Shown one piece after another: positions 1 to 8,799 of a stretch of DNA of 64,000 bases. Each line of letters starts with the position of its first letter. The stretch's first letter is position 1. The notes beneath the pieces were generated by a model. That model did not search any database, was not told the origin of the DNA, and saw only the letters and a program-made list of their open reading frames with translations. The position numbers and the translations under genes are program-made. Source of the DNA: Shewanella piezotolerans WP3 (GTDB lineage: Bacteria; Pseudomonadota; Gammaproteobacteria; Enterobacterales; Shewanellaceae); contig NC_011566.1 of assembly GCF_000014885.1 (NCBI RefSeq), positions 434,001-498,000 on the forward strand, given 5' to 3'.

Positions 1-135
1 AATAGCACCAATAGAAGCACGAAAGGTTGTAGAAGGTAGTCAAAACGCCAATATGTCCCTATTTTTGGGGCGAATCAACACTCATATGATTCTCTTGTTT
101 TTTGTTCCTGGTAAACGTTGAAGTGAATCAAGGGG

Positions 136-594
136 TTAGAAGTAGATAACAGTACTGGAGGTACTAGATAGTGTTAGGTTAGGCAAAAAAGGGGTCACAG
201 GGCTGAAATCATGTTCTACGAGCACCTTCACTACTTTCCCTGCACTTAGATCCAGTAAATTACCATTTTGTTCCCATGTCGTGGTGACAGAAATACCTTT
301 TAAAGGTCTTGCTCTTAAAGTTACATATGCTTCTACTTTAGTGGATGTCGTCGGAGCGTCACCAGCTCGCCTCAGATCCTCTCCTGCTTCAGCCCCTCGC
401 ACTACAGCGTAGCGAACTCCTTCTCTGGCTGCATGTGCTACTGTACCGTAGGCATAGATCATTCTCGCTCCATCTAAAATAACAAACAGTAGTAGAAAAA
501 AGAGTGGGGCTACAATAGCGGCTTCTACGGCAGTTATTCCTCTTTGGTGCGTACTTGGATTACGCTGTTGATTAAATAAATGGTTACTCATCAT
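136..594 (-). CDS. TadE-like minor pilin/assembly protein
   Basis: Small Tad/Flp-pilus protein of 152 aa. After a short basic leader, the segment GITAVEAAIVAPLFFLLLF (residues about 19-37) is the TadE signature: a Gly and a Glu followed by one hydrophobic helix, resembling a type IV pilin N-terminus. The rest would be periplasmic. The gene starts 2 bp after the stop of the next TadE-like gene upstream, so the two are probably translated together as part of a tadG-tadE-tadE operon that runs off the left edge. TadE/TadF family proteins are minor pseudopilins of tight-adherence systems; that role is inferred here because the ATPase and secretin genes are outside the window. Confidence 0.8.
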   Translation of the reverse strand: MMSNHLFNQQRNPSTHQRGITAVEAAIVAPLFFLLLFVILDGARMIYAYGTVAHAAREGVRYAVVRGAEAGEDLRRAGDAPTTSTKVEAYVTLRARPLKGISVTTTWEQNGNLLDLSAGKVVKVLVEHDFSPVTPFLPNLTLSSTSSTVIYF

Positions 595-596
595 GG

Positions 597-1064
597 TTAT
601 TGCGCTCTTATAATTGCAGTTCGACTAATTGGAATGTCATTCGGAATGAACGGGTATTCAACCACCGTCCTAAAATCGCGGCTAGCTGTAACTTCAATAA
701 ATATCTGGAGCTCAGCTGCGCATAAGTTACTAGTGCAAGAGACTTCTGTAATGCTGCCTGGACATTTACAAATTCGCTTAGAGCTCACATCAACAGCTTG
801 TTCGTTTGCATTATTTATGAGAAGGTCATTCGCTTCCTGCTGAGCAGATGCTTGAATCCCAGAGGTATCAACGACTAAGTTAGTGCTTTGTGCTGCATAT
901 CCTGCTGCGGCTCTCGCTGCGCTGGTTGTGGTAATTGAAACATACATTACTCGACCAAAATCCATAACTAAGAGCATCACTAAGATTAAAAATGGCAAAG
1001 TAATCACGGCTTCTATGGCTGCGACTCCTCTCTGTTTTGTATGAGATCTATAATGATTATTCAT
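597..1064 (-). CDS. TadE-like minor pilin/assembly protein (second copy)
   Basis: A 155-aa protein with the same architecture as its downstream neighbour: a basic leader, then GVAAIEAVITLPFLILVMLL as the pilin-like helix with the conserved Glu, then a soluble region of about 110 residues. Four Cys residues lie in the middle (around KRICKCPGS and VSCTSNLC), suggesting disulphides in the periplasm. It starts 9 bp after the tadG-like gene stops. Two TadE-like genes in a row is the usual TadE/TadF arrangement; which of the two this is cannot be decided by eye. Confidence 0.78.
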   Translation of the reverse strand: MNNHYRSHTKQRGVAAIEAVITLPFLILVMLLVMDFGRVMYVSITTTSAARAAAGYAAQSTNLVVDTSGIQASAQQEANDLLINNANEQAVDVSSKRICKCPGSITEVSCTSNLCAAELQIFIEVTASRDFRTVVEYPFIPNDIPISRTAIIRAQ

Positions 1065-1073
1065 GAACGATAT

Positions 1074-2525
1074 TTACTCTACTAAGGTGACGCGTTTTAG
1101 TGGTGAACCGCCTGCGCCAGTGAAGTTGGTTATTTCCACTTCTGAACCACTCGATATTTCCAAAAACTTTGAAACTAAAATGGCATCAGAGGGGTTGCCT
1201 GATGAGCCACTGTGGAACTTTAAATGTTGGTTCCACACATATATCGCGCCTGCAAGTGTGGCGGTCACACTGCTGTCGATTCGGTTGACTGGGTACGCTC
1301 CAGGATCTTTCGATGAAGGTGCATCTCTATCTGAGAAAAAGAGCACACCATCTAAGTCATTTTCGCACGCTGTTCCGCTGCTACCACCATTACAAAGAGG
1401 GGCTGAAAAATCGACTTCGGCACTTGAGTTAATGTCCAGCGTCCAATACCACTCTTTACCTTTTTCCGGATCTTTATTTCCACTGGAATTACAATCGAAA
1501 TAACAGGTGTTATAGAATGAAACACCTGAGCCAGTGGCTTCTGAGTCACTACCTTCTATTCGTAGCCCACCACCTCGAAGAATGTATACGCCTGGGTTAA
1601 ATGTGACGTTTCCTTTCTTGACTAATATTCCGCCACAGTACGTTCCTGGGTTTAGGGTCGAGTTGCCACTTTTGTCGACGGTGTAGGACTCATAAGGACC
1701 ATTGGAATCTTTTTTCTTACCGCTACAACCGGTAGCGTCACATTGCTCTTCATTGGGGCAAGCGCCGGAACTACGATCTACAGTGGGAGTTGGTAATCCA
1801 CTGAAAGGGTCGGGAGCTGGAAGTGGCGATTGAGCGGCTGGTAATCCTTTGCCGCTAAGTGGGCAATCGCCTGGATTGTCGCACTGATAAGCATCTCCCC
1901 CAGAGTCACAATTCTGGTTTTTTTTAAAGCCTCCAACGACAGTAATTGTACCTGCTTTAACACAAGCTCCACTTTCGACAGAGCTAGCTTCGTTGTCATC
2001 TGAATTTACCCATATTCCACAACGAGCATCTAGTAGTGAGTCACTGCTTACTTCAAAAGCTTTTTCCTCGTTATCATCCAAAACATAGACGCAGTTGTTA
2101 CCACTCGCGGTATTTCCATTGGCAACAGCTCTGACAGTGTAAGGTATGGAGTTGATACCAAGAACGCGTGAAAAGAAAGTTAGAGTAGGTTGTGTGATAA
2201 TGACTTCTACAGAAAACGGGTCACCGACATAAAACCCAGACAAAGGAGGGTTGTTAATTGCTACATTAATGCCGTCATCACCATGAGTAAAACCATTGGC
2301 CACTGCTTCAGCATCAGCAGCACTAATTATGCCTCCATCACGGCCGTAGAATTTTTCGAATGCTCCAGCCAATGCCGCAGCATCTGCCGCTGTTTGGGCT
2401 CGGCGATAATCTGAAAATACTTTTCCAGAGTCTAAGGCTAAGCCAGCTAGTGCCAACAGGGTAAGCAATGATACTACTGCCAAGGGGGCAACGATCCCTT
2501 TCATTTTCCTATGTGTAGAAAGCAT
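1074..2525 (-). CDS. TadG-like Flp pilus-associated protein
   Basis: First gene of the visible tad segment. The N-terminus has the TadG-type pattern: a basic start, one membrane helix (GIVAPLAVVSLLTLLALAGL), then the DSGKVFSDYRRAQTAADAAALAGA motif family (here split around residues 35-60) typical of the TadG/TadE N-terminal domain. The remaining ~400 residues are rich in Gly, Ser, Asp and Cys and would sit outside the inner membrane. I chose the ATG at 2525 because AAAGGAAATC precedes it; an ATG at 2555 in the same frame has no ribosome site. TadG is thought to help anchor or assemble the Flp fibre; that function is taken from the family. Confidence 0.75.
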   Translation of the reverse strand: MLSTHRKMKGIVAPLAVVSLLTLLALAGLALDSGKVFSDYRRAQTAADAAALAGAFEKFYGRDGGIISAADAEAVANGFTHGDDGINVAINNPPLSGFYVGDPFSVEVIITQPTLTFFSRVLGINSIPYTVRAVANGNTASGNNCVYVLDDNEEKAFEVSSDSLLDARCGIWVNSDDNEASSVESGACVKAGTITVVGGFKKNQNCDSGGDAYQCDNPGDCPLSGKGLPAAQSPLPAPDPFSGLPTPTVDRSSGACPNEEQCDATGCSGKKKDSNGPYESYTVDKSGNSTLNPGTYCGGILVKKGNVTFNPGVYILRGGGLRIEGSDSEATGSGVSFYNTCYFDCNSSGNKDPEKGKEWYWTLDINSSAEVDFSAPLCNGGSSGTACENDLDGVLFFSDRDAPSSKDPGAYPVNRIDSSVTATLAGAIYVWNQHLKFHSGSSGNPSDAILVSKFLEISSGSEVEITNFTGAGGSPLKRVTLVE

Positions 2526-3000
2526 GATTTCCTTTCGACAAATTGACATTATCATTACTTAATTCTAGAAGAGGATCTGCTGTTTTGCTAGGGACTGAGA
2601 ACCCTCTAAATTGGCTTTCAAATTTCTTAGTAAATCGGTCGGCTTTAGGGGGATGTTTTTTCGCTGGCAAGGAGAAGCAGGGCTGTTCTTACTGGCGCTT
2701 AGTTGCATATATAGTATCAAGTGTTTGCGTTTTATCGTTTACTCGATATCTATCTAGATGTAACTAGGTTTCTGTGGCCTCTTTAGTAATGAGTTGATCC
2801 GTCAGGTTCTATTGGTAGCCATACCCCTGTAACAGGAGGTGACTGACTTAGTATTAGTCGTCTTCCATGTTTTAAGCTTAGAACTGCTTTGTTTAATTAA
2901 AAAGGTGTGTGGGGTCATTGGGCTATAGTTAGGGGAAAACTCGAAGCTTACTATCAGCCGATACTTCCTCAATCAATATCGCGTAGCGTGATAGAAATAA
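2526..3000. other. Intergenic region between tadG-like gene and amidotransferase
   Basis: About 475 bp with no convincing gene on either strand. It must hold the promoter of the tadG-tadE segment (leftward) and the 3' end of the amidotransferase operon. The short reading frames in it have no ribosome sites and no recognisable protein pattern. I looked for a cyclic-di-GMP riboswitch in the tad leader and did not find the conserved GEMM core. No clear intrinsic terminator was seen for the operon ending at 3001. Confidence 0.5.
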
Positions 3001-3711
3001 TCAGACATTGTATTGCTGCAAAAAATTCACAATCCAGCGAGTCACAAGTTTGTCATCAACTGGCTGCGACAGTGATTCAATGCCGGCTTCGACTCTGCGG
3101 TGAGGGATGCGATCGCGACGTGCATTCATTAGATCTTTTGAGTAATGCTTGCTAAATTCTGGGTGCCCTTGGACACCTAAAAAGTGTTCGTTTATCTGGA
3201 TCATAGCAAAGGGGCAAAAATCACTAGTGGCAATGATCTGGCTATCAATGGGCAGTTCACTGACTTGATCTTGATGACTCACCACCAAGGATATTGCTGC
3301 TACAGCTTCATTCATCCAAGGCGTGCTCTGAGTTACTTGGGATGTTGCCACGCCAACCCCCCAACCTTTTGGAGATTTAATGACCTTGCCCCCTAACGCT
3401 TTAACCATCATTTGATGACCAAAACAGATCCCAATAAACTTTCTCTTAGCTGCATAGAGTTCGGCAATATAATGTTTAAGTTGGCGCACCCAAGCCTCAT
3501 TATCATAAACACTGTAACGGCTCCCCGTGGTGATGTAGGCGTCACATTCATCCATTGAACTTGGGTAAATACCATCGATAACCCGGTACACTGAAAAGCT
3601 CATTTCAGCGTCAAAGTCTTCAAACAGACGCATAAACATCATAGGGTAATTACCATGTTTAGCTTGCAGTGAGCTCGTGACATCATCGCATTGTAAAATG
3701 CCTATTTTCAT
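3001..3711 (-). CDS. Class I glutamine amidotransferase-like protein
   Basis: A free-standing GMP-synthase-type GATase1 domain of 236 aa. The nucleophile elbow GICFGHQMMVKALGG gives the catalytic Cys, and VQGHPEF near residue 180 supplies the His and Glu of the triad, so it should be active. The start at 3711 is preceded by AAGGAGAGGTGTG; the longer frame to 3765 has no such signal. It is last in a four-gene operon with a glutamine synthetase-like enzyme, an aldehyde dehydrogenase and an iron alcohol dehydrogenase. In gamma-glutamylation pathways a hydrolase of this fold (PuuD in E. coli) removes the glutamyl group; the same role is inferred here, although the motif is more like GMP-synthase amidotransferases than PuuD. 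Confidence 0.8.
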   Translation of the reverse strand: MKIGILQCDDVTSSLQAKHGNYPMMFMRLFEDFDAEMSFSVYRVIDGIYPSSMDECDAYITTGSRYSVYDNEAWVRQLKHYIAELYAAKRKFIGICFGHQMMVKALGGKVIKSPKGWGVGVATSQVTQSTPWMNEAVAAISLVVSHQDQVSELPIDSQIIATSDFCPFAMIQINEHFLGVQGHPEFSKHYSKDLMNARRDRIPHRRVEAGIESLSQPVDDKLVTRWIVNFLQQYNV

Positions 3712-3754
3712 CACACCTCTCCTTGTCGAAAAATCTATTTTCATTCCAATGAAT

Positions 3755-4948
3755 TCAGCACCCACAGGTAGGATGGGTATTTAGCAGTCGACCGTTTACC
3801 GCATCGCTAAACAGTAATGAATACTCGACGTCGGTCAACGCGACGGGGTTTCCGGCAGCTGCCGCATCTTTAGCTGCCATTTGGCCTATTAAAACCTCAT
3901 CAGTTAGCTCTATGCCTATTTCAGCTAAGGTGTGCGGAATAGCTAGCTGCGTTCTAAGTGTTAACACCCAAGCTAGAAAACCATCGAAACTGGCATCATC
4001 AAGTTCAAGATACTTAGATAAGCGTATGATACGTTCCTCTATTGCACTGCGGTTTCGGAGTAGTACGTAGGGCATTAAAATCGCATTTAATAATCCATGA
4101 TGCTGGTTATACAGGGCGCCAAGTGAGTGCGCGATGGCATGCATGCCGCCTAAGCCGCGTTGAAAGCTGGTGGCGCCCATGCTTGAAGCGACTAGCATCT
4201 GGGTTCGTGCTGCAACGTCTTCACCATTGGCAACGGCTCTGGGAAGGTACTCTTTAACCAAGCGTATCCCTTCAATCGCTATGCCCTCTGCCATCGGATG
4301 ATAAAAAGGGGCGCAATAGGCTTCCAAGTTATGGGATAAGGCATCTAAACCTGTTGCTGCAGTTATATGAGCTGGCAAACTTAAGCTGAGTGCTGGATCG
4401 AGTAAAACACTGGCGGGCAGCATGTTCGGGTGAAAGATAATGCGTTTAATTGGGTGCTGACCATCGGTATCGGTGATCACCGACGCTCGGCCGACTTCAG
4501 AACCTGTGCCCGCGGTGGTTGGAACGGCTACAACGGGCAGCATTAAGCTTGCATCGACACGGGTCCAATTACTGCCAATATCTTCTGCTTGCCATAGCGT
4601 GATTGCTTGCTTGGCGATCATGGCAATGGCTTTGGCGGTATCTAAACTTGAACCACCACCGAGTGCCACCACACCATCAAAATCGCCAGCGTTTAAAAAC
4701 TTCACCCCATCGCGAACATTGTTGCCGGTTGGATTGGCTTGAATATCAGCAAACACTGCAGATTTAAGCCCTGCGGCTGTGCAGTATCCAATGGCCTCTT
4801 CGATCATAGGCAGAGCGGCTAAACCGGGATCGGTGATCAGCAACACCTTGGTCATATTGAGGGATTTGCAGCGCTCCCCCAGCTGCACCAAACAGCCTGC
4901 ACCCACGGTGATGGCCGTGGGGAAATTCCAACTTGCATGTAAATCCAT
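3755..4948 (-). CDS. Iron-containing alcohol dehydrogenase
   Basis: Group III (Fe-ADH) family enzyme of 397 aa, the usual length. It has the NAD-binding motif GGGSSLDTAKA (about residue 98), the GTAGTGSEV motif, and the metal-binding histidines in GGMHAIAHSLGALYNQHHG (about residues 268-286). The start follows AAGGAGT. It lies 39 bp downstream of the aldehyde dehydrogenase and 43 bp upstream of the amidotransferase, so it belongs to the same operon. The likely reaction is NAD(P)-dependent oxidation of an alcohol to an aldehyde that the neighbouring dehydrogenase then oxidises. The natural substrate is not known from sequence. Confidence 0.88.
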   Translation of the reverse strand: MDLHASWNFPTAITVGAGCLVQLGERCKSLNMTKVLLITDPGLAALPMIEEAIGYCTAAGLKSAVFADIQANPTGNNVRDGVKFLNAGDFDGVVALGGGSSLDTAKAIAMIAKQAITLWQAEDIGSNWTRVDASLMLPVVAVPTTAGTGSEVGRASVITDTDGQHPIKRIIFHPNMLPASVLLDPALSLSLPAHITAATGLDALSHNLEAYCAPFYHPMAEGIAIEGIRLVKEYLPRAVANGEDVAARTQMLVASSMGATSFQRGLGGMHAIAHSLGALYNQHHGLLNAILMPYVLLRNRSAIEERIIRLSKYLELDDASFDGFLAWVLTLRTQLAIPHTLAEIGIELTDEVLIGQMAAKDAAAAGNPVALTDVEYSLLFSDAVNGRLLNTHPTCGC

Positions 4949-4987
4949 GATGACTCCTTTTTGGAACCCGCCTTGACGAGTTCTGAG

Positions 4988-6403
4988 TTAAGGATGTTTA
5001 ATATGAAATGACTTAGGGCGAGTTAGATGCTCAAACCCCAATTGAGATAAGGTGCAGCCCCGTCCAGATTGCTTTACCCCAGTCCAGGCTAGTGCAGGAT
5101 CTAAGTAATCACAGCGATTGAGAAAAAAAGTCCCCGTCTGCAACCGCTCGCCTAATACAATGCCTTGGTTTATATCTTGAGTGAATATACTGGCTGTTAA
5201 GCCAAAATCACTGTCGTTCATCAAGGTAATTGCTTGCTCATCTGCTGAGACTTTCATTATTCCGACCACGGGGCCGAACGATTCTTGTGTCATGACGCTC
5301 ATGGTGTGATCAACTTGGGTGAGGATTTGAGGGGCAAGGTAGGGTGTGCCTTGTTGACTCATGGGAAATAGCGTTTCGTCTATATGCGCTATGGCACCTT
5401 TATCAAGCGCATCAGCTATCTGTTGCCTAACAAAATCTGCAGCAGAGGTACGTACCATAGGGCCTAGTGTGGTGGTTGGATCGTCAGCCCGTCCCAGCTG
5501 GTATTGTTTGGCTAAGGCGATTGCCTTACTGATAAATTCATCAAAAATACTTTGATGAACATAGATGCGCTCGATACCACAGCAAGATTGGCCTGAATTG
5601 AAAAAGGCACCGTCTACTAAGGTGGCAACAGCGTTGTCGATATCGGCATCCTCACGTACATAAGCGGGATCTTTGCCACCAAGTTCTAGTCCTACACCAA
5701 TAAAGCGGCCACTAGCGGCTTTCTCTACCATTTCGCCACCATAAACCGAGCCAGTAAAGGCGACATAATCGACCTGCTCATTGGCAATAAGCTTAGCGGT
5801 ATTATCGTGACTCATATGCAGATATTGAAAAACGCCTGCCGGTAATCCTGCATCTGTAAATGCTTGGTATAGGCGCTCAGCACATAAGGGGGTTTGCGCT
5901 GAGTGTTTGAGGATCACGCAATTTCCCGCCAGTAAAGCCGGAATAATGACATTTATCGCAGTCAAAAAAGGATAATTCCATGGCGCGATTACCACCACAA
6001 CACCTAAGGGTTCACGTTTTATATAACGAGTAAATCCAGGCTTATCTTCAATATTAATATCCACTAAGGCTTGCTCAGATACGCTGAACATATAGTCGCT
6101 GCGCTCGGCCACGCCATTAAGCTCTCCTTTACAGTAACGTATCGGGCGACCCATCATCCAACTGAGTTCCTTGGCGATATCATCTTTATGACTCAATAAC
6201 TGCTCAATGGCTTTTTGACACAAGGCTTTACGCCGCGCTAGCGGCGTTTGTTTCCAGCTGTTATTGGAACCACTATAAGCTGTAACTGCTTGCTCAACAC
6301 TGGCTAATACTTGATGCTCATTGGCGAGCTGACGGCTAACAAACACACTGCCATCTATTGGAGATACGGTGTCTTGCGTCTCTATTTTTGGTGGTAATGG
6401 CAT
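4988..6403 (-). CDS. Aldehyde dehydrogenase family protein
   Basis: NAD(P)-dependent aldehyde dehydrogenase of 471 aa. Visible motifs are APWNYPFLTAINVIIPALLAGN-type coenzyme binding (about residues 140-161), FTGS, the general-base motif LELGGKDP (Glu about 240) and the catalytic Cys in GQSCCGIERI (about 273), followed by ESFGPVVG. All catalytic residues are present. It sits second in the gamma-glutamylation-type operon, between the glutamine synthetase-like gene (94 bp upstream) and the alcohol dehydrogenase. It plausibly oxidises a gamma-glutamylamino-aldehyde to the acid, as PuuC does in the putrescine pathway; substrate identity is inference from context. Confidence 0.88.
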   Translation of the reverse strand: MPLPPKIETQDTVSPIDGSVFVSRQLANEHQVLASVEQAVTAYSGSNNSWKQTPLARRKALCQKAIEQLLSHKDDIAKELSWMMGRPIRYCKGELNGVAERSDYMFSVSEQALVDINIEDKPGFTRYIKREPLGVVVVIAPWNYPFLTAINVIIPALLAGNCVILKHSAQTPLCAERLYQAFTDAGLPAGVFQYLHMSHDNTAKLIANEQVDYVAFTGSVYGGEMVEKAASGRFIGVGLELGGKDPAYVREDADIDNAVATLVDGAFFNSGQSCCGIERIYVHQSIFDEFISKAIALAKQYQLGRADDPTTTLGPMVRTSAADFVRQQIADALDKGAIAHIDETLFPMSQQGTPYLAPQILTQVDHTMSVMTQESFGPVVGIMKVSADEQAITLMNDSDFGLTASIFTQDINQGIVLGERLQTGTFFLNRCDYLDPALAWTGVKQSGRGCTLSQLGFEHLTRPKSFHIKHP

Positions 6404-6497
6404 AAATAACTCAACTCCAATGCTTTGAATTTCACTTTCAGCTGCACTTTCAATCTCAACTCGCTATGACTGCATCATCTAAAGTCGAATTGTGAGC

Positions 6498-7865
6498 CTA
6501 AATAATCTCGAAATAACGCGCCATTTCCCAGTCTGTTACGTGCTTTCTAAACTCACGCTCTTCCCATTCGCGACTAATGGCGTAATGCTCGACAAAGGAT
6601 TCTCCAAAGCAGCTTTTGGCCGCGGTAGATTGCTTGAATCGCTGCGCTGCATCCCACAGTGTGGCGGGCAGTGCGAGAGAAGCGTCATGAGTTTGTTCAT
6701 AAGCGTTGCCTATCACTTGTGCTTGTGGCTCTAACTGGTGCTCTATGCCATAAAGGCCGCTGGCAAGCGCGGCAGCAAGTGCAAGGTAGGGGTTGGCGTC
6801 GGCAGCGCCTAAGCGATATTCAACACGCTGAGATGATGCCGAACCAGGAATAACCCGCAGAGCGGTCGTTCTATTTTCTACTCCCCAAGTGGCATCGGTG
6901 GGTGCCCAAAAGCCGGGGATCATGCGCGAGTAACTATTAATGGTGGGGGCAATCATGCACAGGAATTCTGGCATTAACGCCTGTTGACCTGCCAAAAAAT
7001 GTCGCTGTATTTTACTCATGCAGTGAGTCTGGCTAGGGTCATAAAATGCAGAGCTACCATCTTTGTTTTGTAGTGATAGGTGAATATGACCACTTTGCCC
7101 CGGATAATCTGCAGACCACTTGGCCATAAAAGTCGCCATCAAGTCTCGCTTCTGTGCCAATACTTTCATAAAGGTTTTAAACAGTGCGCCTTTATCGGCA
7201 GCGGATTCGGCACAATCAACCGCAATCGCTGCTTCAATGACCCCCGGACCCGTTTCAGAATGGATCCCTTCAATCGGAAAGTCCATGGTCTCAGACATCG
7301 ACAAAATATCCTGATAAAGCTCTGAGTGCACCGAGTTGCGGATCATCGAATAACCGAACCAGTCGGGGGTGATCGTCTCTAGGTTACGGAAGTTCTTTTC
7401 CCTAATTGATTGTGGTGTCTCTTTAAATAGAAAGAACTCATACTCCAATGCTGCAAATGGGTTAAAACCCATGCTTTGCGCTTTCTCTATTACCCGTCTT
7501 AAAGTTCCCCGTGGGCAGACGGCTTCAGCATCTTCGGCAAATTCAGCGATAAATAGCAGCATGCCCGCTTCACCAACAACATCGCGGCAGGTATGGGGTA
7601 AGATTCTCATTGGTGCATCGGGGTAACCTGTGTGCCAACCAGTATACTTAGCGTTGTCGTACAGTTGATCTTTTACATCCCAGCCCAGTACCACATCGCA
7701 GAAGGAAAAGCCTTTTTCTAAAGAGGCGACAAACTTAGCCTTAGACATGTATTTGCCGCGCATCACCCCGTCTATATCGAATAGACCGACCTTAATATGG
7801 GACAGTCCCCGTTTCTCAATGATGGCAATGGTATCGGCAATACTGTTTACTTGTCTCGCTTGCAT
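6498..7865 (-). CDS. Glutamine synthetase family protein (gamma-glutamyl-amine synthetase-like)
   Basis: A 455-aa glutamine synthetase fold, shorter in its loops than GlnA and like PuuA-type gamma-glutamylputrescine synthetases. Seen: the beta-grasp motif DIDGVMRGK (about 27-35), the metal motif ALEYEFFLF (about 138), the SGHIHLSLQ metal His motif (about 263) and NSYSRMIPGFWAP (about 316) with ENRTTALRVI. It is first in the operon and has GGAAG before its start. The family joins glutamate to an amine using ATP. With an alcohol dehydrogenase in place of the PuuB oxidase, the amine could be an amino alcohol, but this is inference. Confidence 0.85.
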   Translation of the reverse strand: MQARQVNSIADTIAIIEKRGLSHIKVGLFDIDGVMRGKYMSKAKFVASLEKGFSFCDVVLGWDVKDQLYDNAKYTGWHTGYPDAPMRILPHTCRDVVGEAGMLLFIAEFAEDAEAVCPRGTLRRVIEKAQSMGFNPFAALEYEFFLFKETPQSIREKNFRNLETITPDWFGYSMIRNSVHSELYQDILSMSETMDFPIEGIHSETGPGVIEAAIAVDCAESAADKGALFKTFMKVLAQKRDLMATFMAKWSADYPGQSGHIHLSLQNKDGSSAFYDPSQTHCMSKIQRHFLAGQQALMPEFLCMIAPTINSYSRMIPGFWAPTDATWGVENRTTALRVIPGSASSQRVEYRLGAADANPYLALAAALASGLYGIEHQLEPQAQVIGNAYEQTHDASLALPATLWDAAQRFKQSTAAKSCFGESFVEHYAISREWEEREFRKHVTDWEMARYFEII

Positions 7866-7884
7866 ATTCGCGCTTCCGTGTGAC

Positions 7885-7902
7885 CTATTATATTTTTAAT
7901 AG
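7885..7902. promoter_or_regulatory. AT-rich palindrome upstream of the gamma-glutamylation operon
   Basis: CTATTA-TATTTT-TAATAG, a perfect 6-bp inverted repeat with a 6-bp spacer, lies 20-37 bp before the start of the glutamine synthetase-like gene, where an operator or promoter would be expected. It could bind a repressor or activator dimer, but no regulator gene is adjacent and AT-rich palindromes occur by chance. Confidence 0.3.
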
Positions 7903-8005
7903 TAGTCGCTATAGACAGTTAGGCGTTTTTTTAACGGCAAAAATTAACTGAGTTACTTGGTGAGTTTGTTTATCAAAATAGGTATCGAACAGAGGGAGGG
8001 CTTAA

Positions 8006-8269
8006 TACCAATTGCATTAAAAGTTTGACCATTCAGCGGGAATTAAAAACGCTGTAGGCAAGTAGTGGAATTTGAGCTAATAGTTATTCTATATCCAAAT
8101 CCCATAACGAAGCATACAGCGTTTTGAAACCCGCACTACGTGAGCCCCTCAGTCTTTCCACTTCTGCTTTGCATTGGCTTAAAAGGGAATAACCATTTCT
8201 TTACCAATGCGTTTTGAATTGAAAAGACTGAGGGGCTCTGAACTGCTCAAATACTTAATGCAATTGGTA
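8006..8269. repeat. TACCAATTGCATTA repeat, copy A1 (MITE-like)
   Basis: A 264-bp non-coding element with terminal inverted repeats TACCAATTGCATTAA / TTAATGCAATTGGTA. It is flanked by TAA on both sides (8003-8005 and 8270-8272), a 3-bp target duplication. Inside are further inverted pairs: GAGCCCCTCAGTCTTT with its complement, AACGCTGTA with TACAGCGTT, and GCATTGG with CCAATGC, so the RNA or single strand would fold into several hairpins. Three more copies are in this window (34068, 41739 and 59718). Confidence 0.9.
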
Positions 8270-8416
8270 TAAGAAGTTCAGTGTTTGTTTTCTTATCTGT
8301 AGCAAAGAGAGCTGCTGGTGTTAGGAATAAAAAGTTGAGATAAGTCAGTAGGTGGACGCTGTTAGCAGTTTTGTGAAATTAGCGACGAGTGAAAAAGCAG
8401 TGTGCCCTTTGGAAAC

Positions 8417-8456
8417 AAAAACGGGCTCCCCATTACTGGAAAGCCCGTTTCAATAC
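8417..8456 (-). terminator. Rho-independent terminator of dusB-fis
   Basis: Read leftward, the stem AAACGGGCT ... AGCCCGTTT with a 14-nt loop is followed by TTTTTGTTTCC, 20 bp after the fis stop codon. It ends the dusB-fis transcript. Confidence 0.8.
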
Positions 8457-8476
8457 AACAGCTTAAGAGGTGAGTC

Positions 8477-8782
8477 TTAGTTCATGCCGTACTTTTTTAA
8501 TTTCTTACGCAAAGTACCACGGTTGATACCTAGCATGTTTGCAGCACGAGTCTGGTTACCGCGAGTGTGTTGCATGATGATATCTAGCAGAGGTGCTTCA
8601 ACTTCGCTTAACACCATTTCATAGACTTCTTCAGCTTCTTGCCCGTCCATTTGAGCGAAAAAGTTTGTTACTGCACGCTTGACCGCATCGCGTAACAATT
8701 GTGGCTTGATAGCGCCACTTGCGGTTTCAATTTTGCCAACAGTAAGTGGGTGAACTTCAGTGTGAGTTGTTTGATCAAACAT
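8477..8782 (-). CDS. fis: DNA-binding protein Fis
   Basis: Nucleoid protein and transcription factor Fis, 101 aa, within three residues of the E. coli length. The C-terminal helix-turn-helix reads NQTRAANMLGINRGTLRKKL and the protein ends KKYGMN, both hallmarks of Fis. The N-terminal half holds the flexible arm and dimerising helices. It lies 17 bp downstream of dusB, the classical dusB-fis operon of gammaproteobacteria, in which fis is strongly growth-phase controlled from the promoter before dusB. A terminator follows directly. Confidence 0.98.
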   Translation of the reverse strand: MFDQTTHTEVHPLTVGKIETASGAIKPQLLRDAVKRAVTNFFAQMDGQEAEEVYEMVLSEVEAPLLDIIMQHTRGNQTRAANMLGINRGTLRKKLKKYGMN

Positions 8783-8799
8783 TCGTATTCTGCTCTTTA

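Noticed and set aside
580..1503. Plus-strand reading frames over the tad genes
   Set aside because: They are antisense shadows of the TadE/TadG genes, with no start signals or protein patterns.
2526..2830. Possible cyclic-di-GMP riboswitch in the tadG leader
   Set aside because: ACGCAAAC-like bases occur, but the paired GEMM helices and conserved loops are absent.
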